Part shown: piece by piece, positions 5,275 to 5,526 of the stretch
Layout of the letters: the number at the start of each line of letters is the position of its first letter
Numbering within the stretch: the first letter of the stretch is position 1
NCBI GenBank assembly: GCA_021820165.1
Contig: JAKADW010000163.1
Span: forward strand, 1 to 5,526
Direction: 5' to 3'
DNA: 5,526 bases
From: Bacillota bacterium
GTDB lineage: Bacteria > Bacillota_E > Sulfobacillia > Sulfobacillales > Sulfobacillaceae
Program-made: the position numbers and the translations under genes
The notes under the pieces: generated by a model
The model's database searches: none
Seen by the model: only the letters and a program-made list of their open reading frames with translations
What the model was told of the DNA's origin: nothing

Positions 5275-5526
5275 ATGGCCGTGTTTGTTGCCGGTGACGG
5301 TATTTATGGGATTGATTTATTCGAGGAGGGACGACCGGAACGCTCCTCCGCGTACTTCATTCAATCGCAGGAACCCATTTTGGTGGAAACGGGTTCCGCC
5401 CGGAGTCATGAGGCATTGCTCGAGGGGTTGAGAGAGCTTCATGTACGGCCGGAGGACTTAAAACATATCATCATCACCCATGTGCATCTCGATCACGCCG
5501 GGGGTGTGGGGCAGATGATGGAGATT
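5275..5526 (+). CDS. MBL-fold (metallo-beta-lactamase superfamily) metallohydrolase, partial N-terminus
   Basis: The first 84 codons are present; the gene runs past the right edge. After a short beta-rich N-terminus (AYFIQ, then ILVETGS at 35-41, the turn that usually precedes the first helix), the zinc motif THVHLDHAGG occurs at 68-77, giving metal ligands H69 and H71 plus D73 and H74. This defines the superfamily (glyoxalase II, lactonases, RNases and others) but not the substrate. The C-terminal metal ligands and substrate-specific region are outside the window. The gene is divergent from the mtn operon with about 300 nt between start codons, which hold the mtn promoter and riboswitch. No functional link to methionine salvage can be shown from this sequence. 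Confidence 0.88.
   Translation, partial: MAVFVAGDGIYGIDLFEEGRPERSSAYFIQSQEPILVETGSARSHEALLEGLRELHVRPEDLKHIIITHVHLDHAGGVGQMMEI

Noticed and set aside
1..5526. Mobile elements, CRISPR arrays, toxin-antitoxin or phage genes
   Set aside because: No direct-repeat arrays, terminal inverted repeats, transposase or phage-like proteins were seen; the region reads as ordinary metabolic chromosome with RNA-based control.

Overview
The window looks like a Gram-positive (Firmicutes-type) chromosome with moderately high GC. The evidence is two Firmicutes-style leader riboswitches, strong GGAGG-type ribosome binding sites, a Bacillus-style RuBisCO-like branch of methionine salvage, and an OpuCA-type osmolyte transporter ATPase. 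A Sulfobacillus/Alicyclobacillus-like source would fit, but that is inference only.

Layout, left to right. At 1-186 (minus) is the N-terminus of an ABC ATPase of the glycine betaine/osmoprotectant (OpuCA/ProV) class, cut by the window edge. Its leader (187 to about 455, minus) carries a c-di-AMP (ydaO/yuaA-type) riboswitch at 270-396. A terminator-like hairpin that reuses one strand of its P1 helix follows it. A perfect TATAAT at 462-467 and a 12-bp palindrome at 481-492 sit upstream. The stretch from about 493 to 745 has no gene I can support, only a GC-rich inverted repeat. A terminator hairpin at 747-778 closes the next operon.

From 843 to 4973, all on the minus strand, is a compact five-gene methionine salvage operon transcribed mtnW-mtnX-mtnB-mtnD-mtnE. 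The genes overlap or lie within 16 nt of each other. They convert methylthioribulose-1-phosphate to methionine: MtnB dehydrates it, MtnW enolises the diketone, MtnX removes the phosphate, MtnD cleaves the acireductone with O2, and MtnE transaminates the 2-oxo acid. The upstream steps (MTA nucleosidase or phosphorylase, MtnK, MtnA) are not in the window. The operon is headed by a textbook SAM-I riboswitch (5023-5128). Its terminator hairpin also contains the mtnW ribosome binding site, and a competing antiterminator can be drawn. A TTGACA-17-TATCGT promoter lies just upstream.

At 5275 (plus, divergent) begins a metallo-beta-lactamase-fold hydrolase with an HxHxDH motif, cut by the right edge.

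The window therefore places two RNA switches side by side: SAM over sulfur/methionine recycling and c-di-AMP over osmolyte uptake. The SAM switch is fully legible. The c-di-AMP switch is well supported in its aptamer, but the direction of its output is open.
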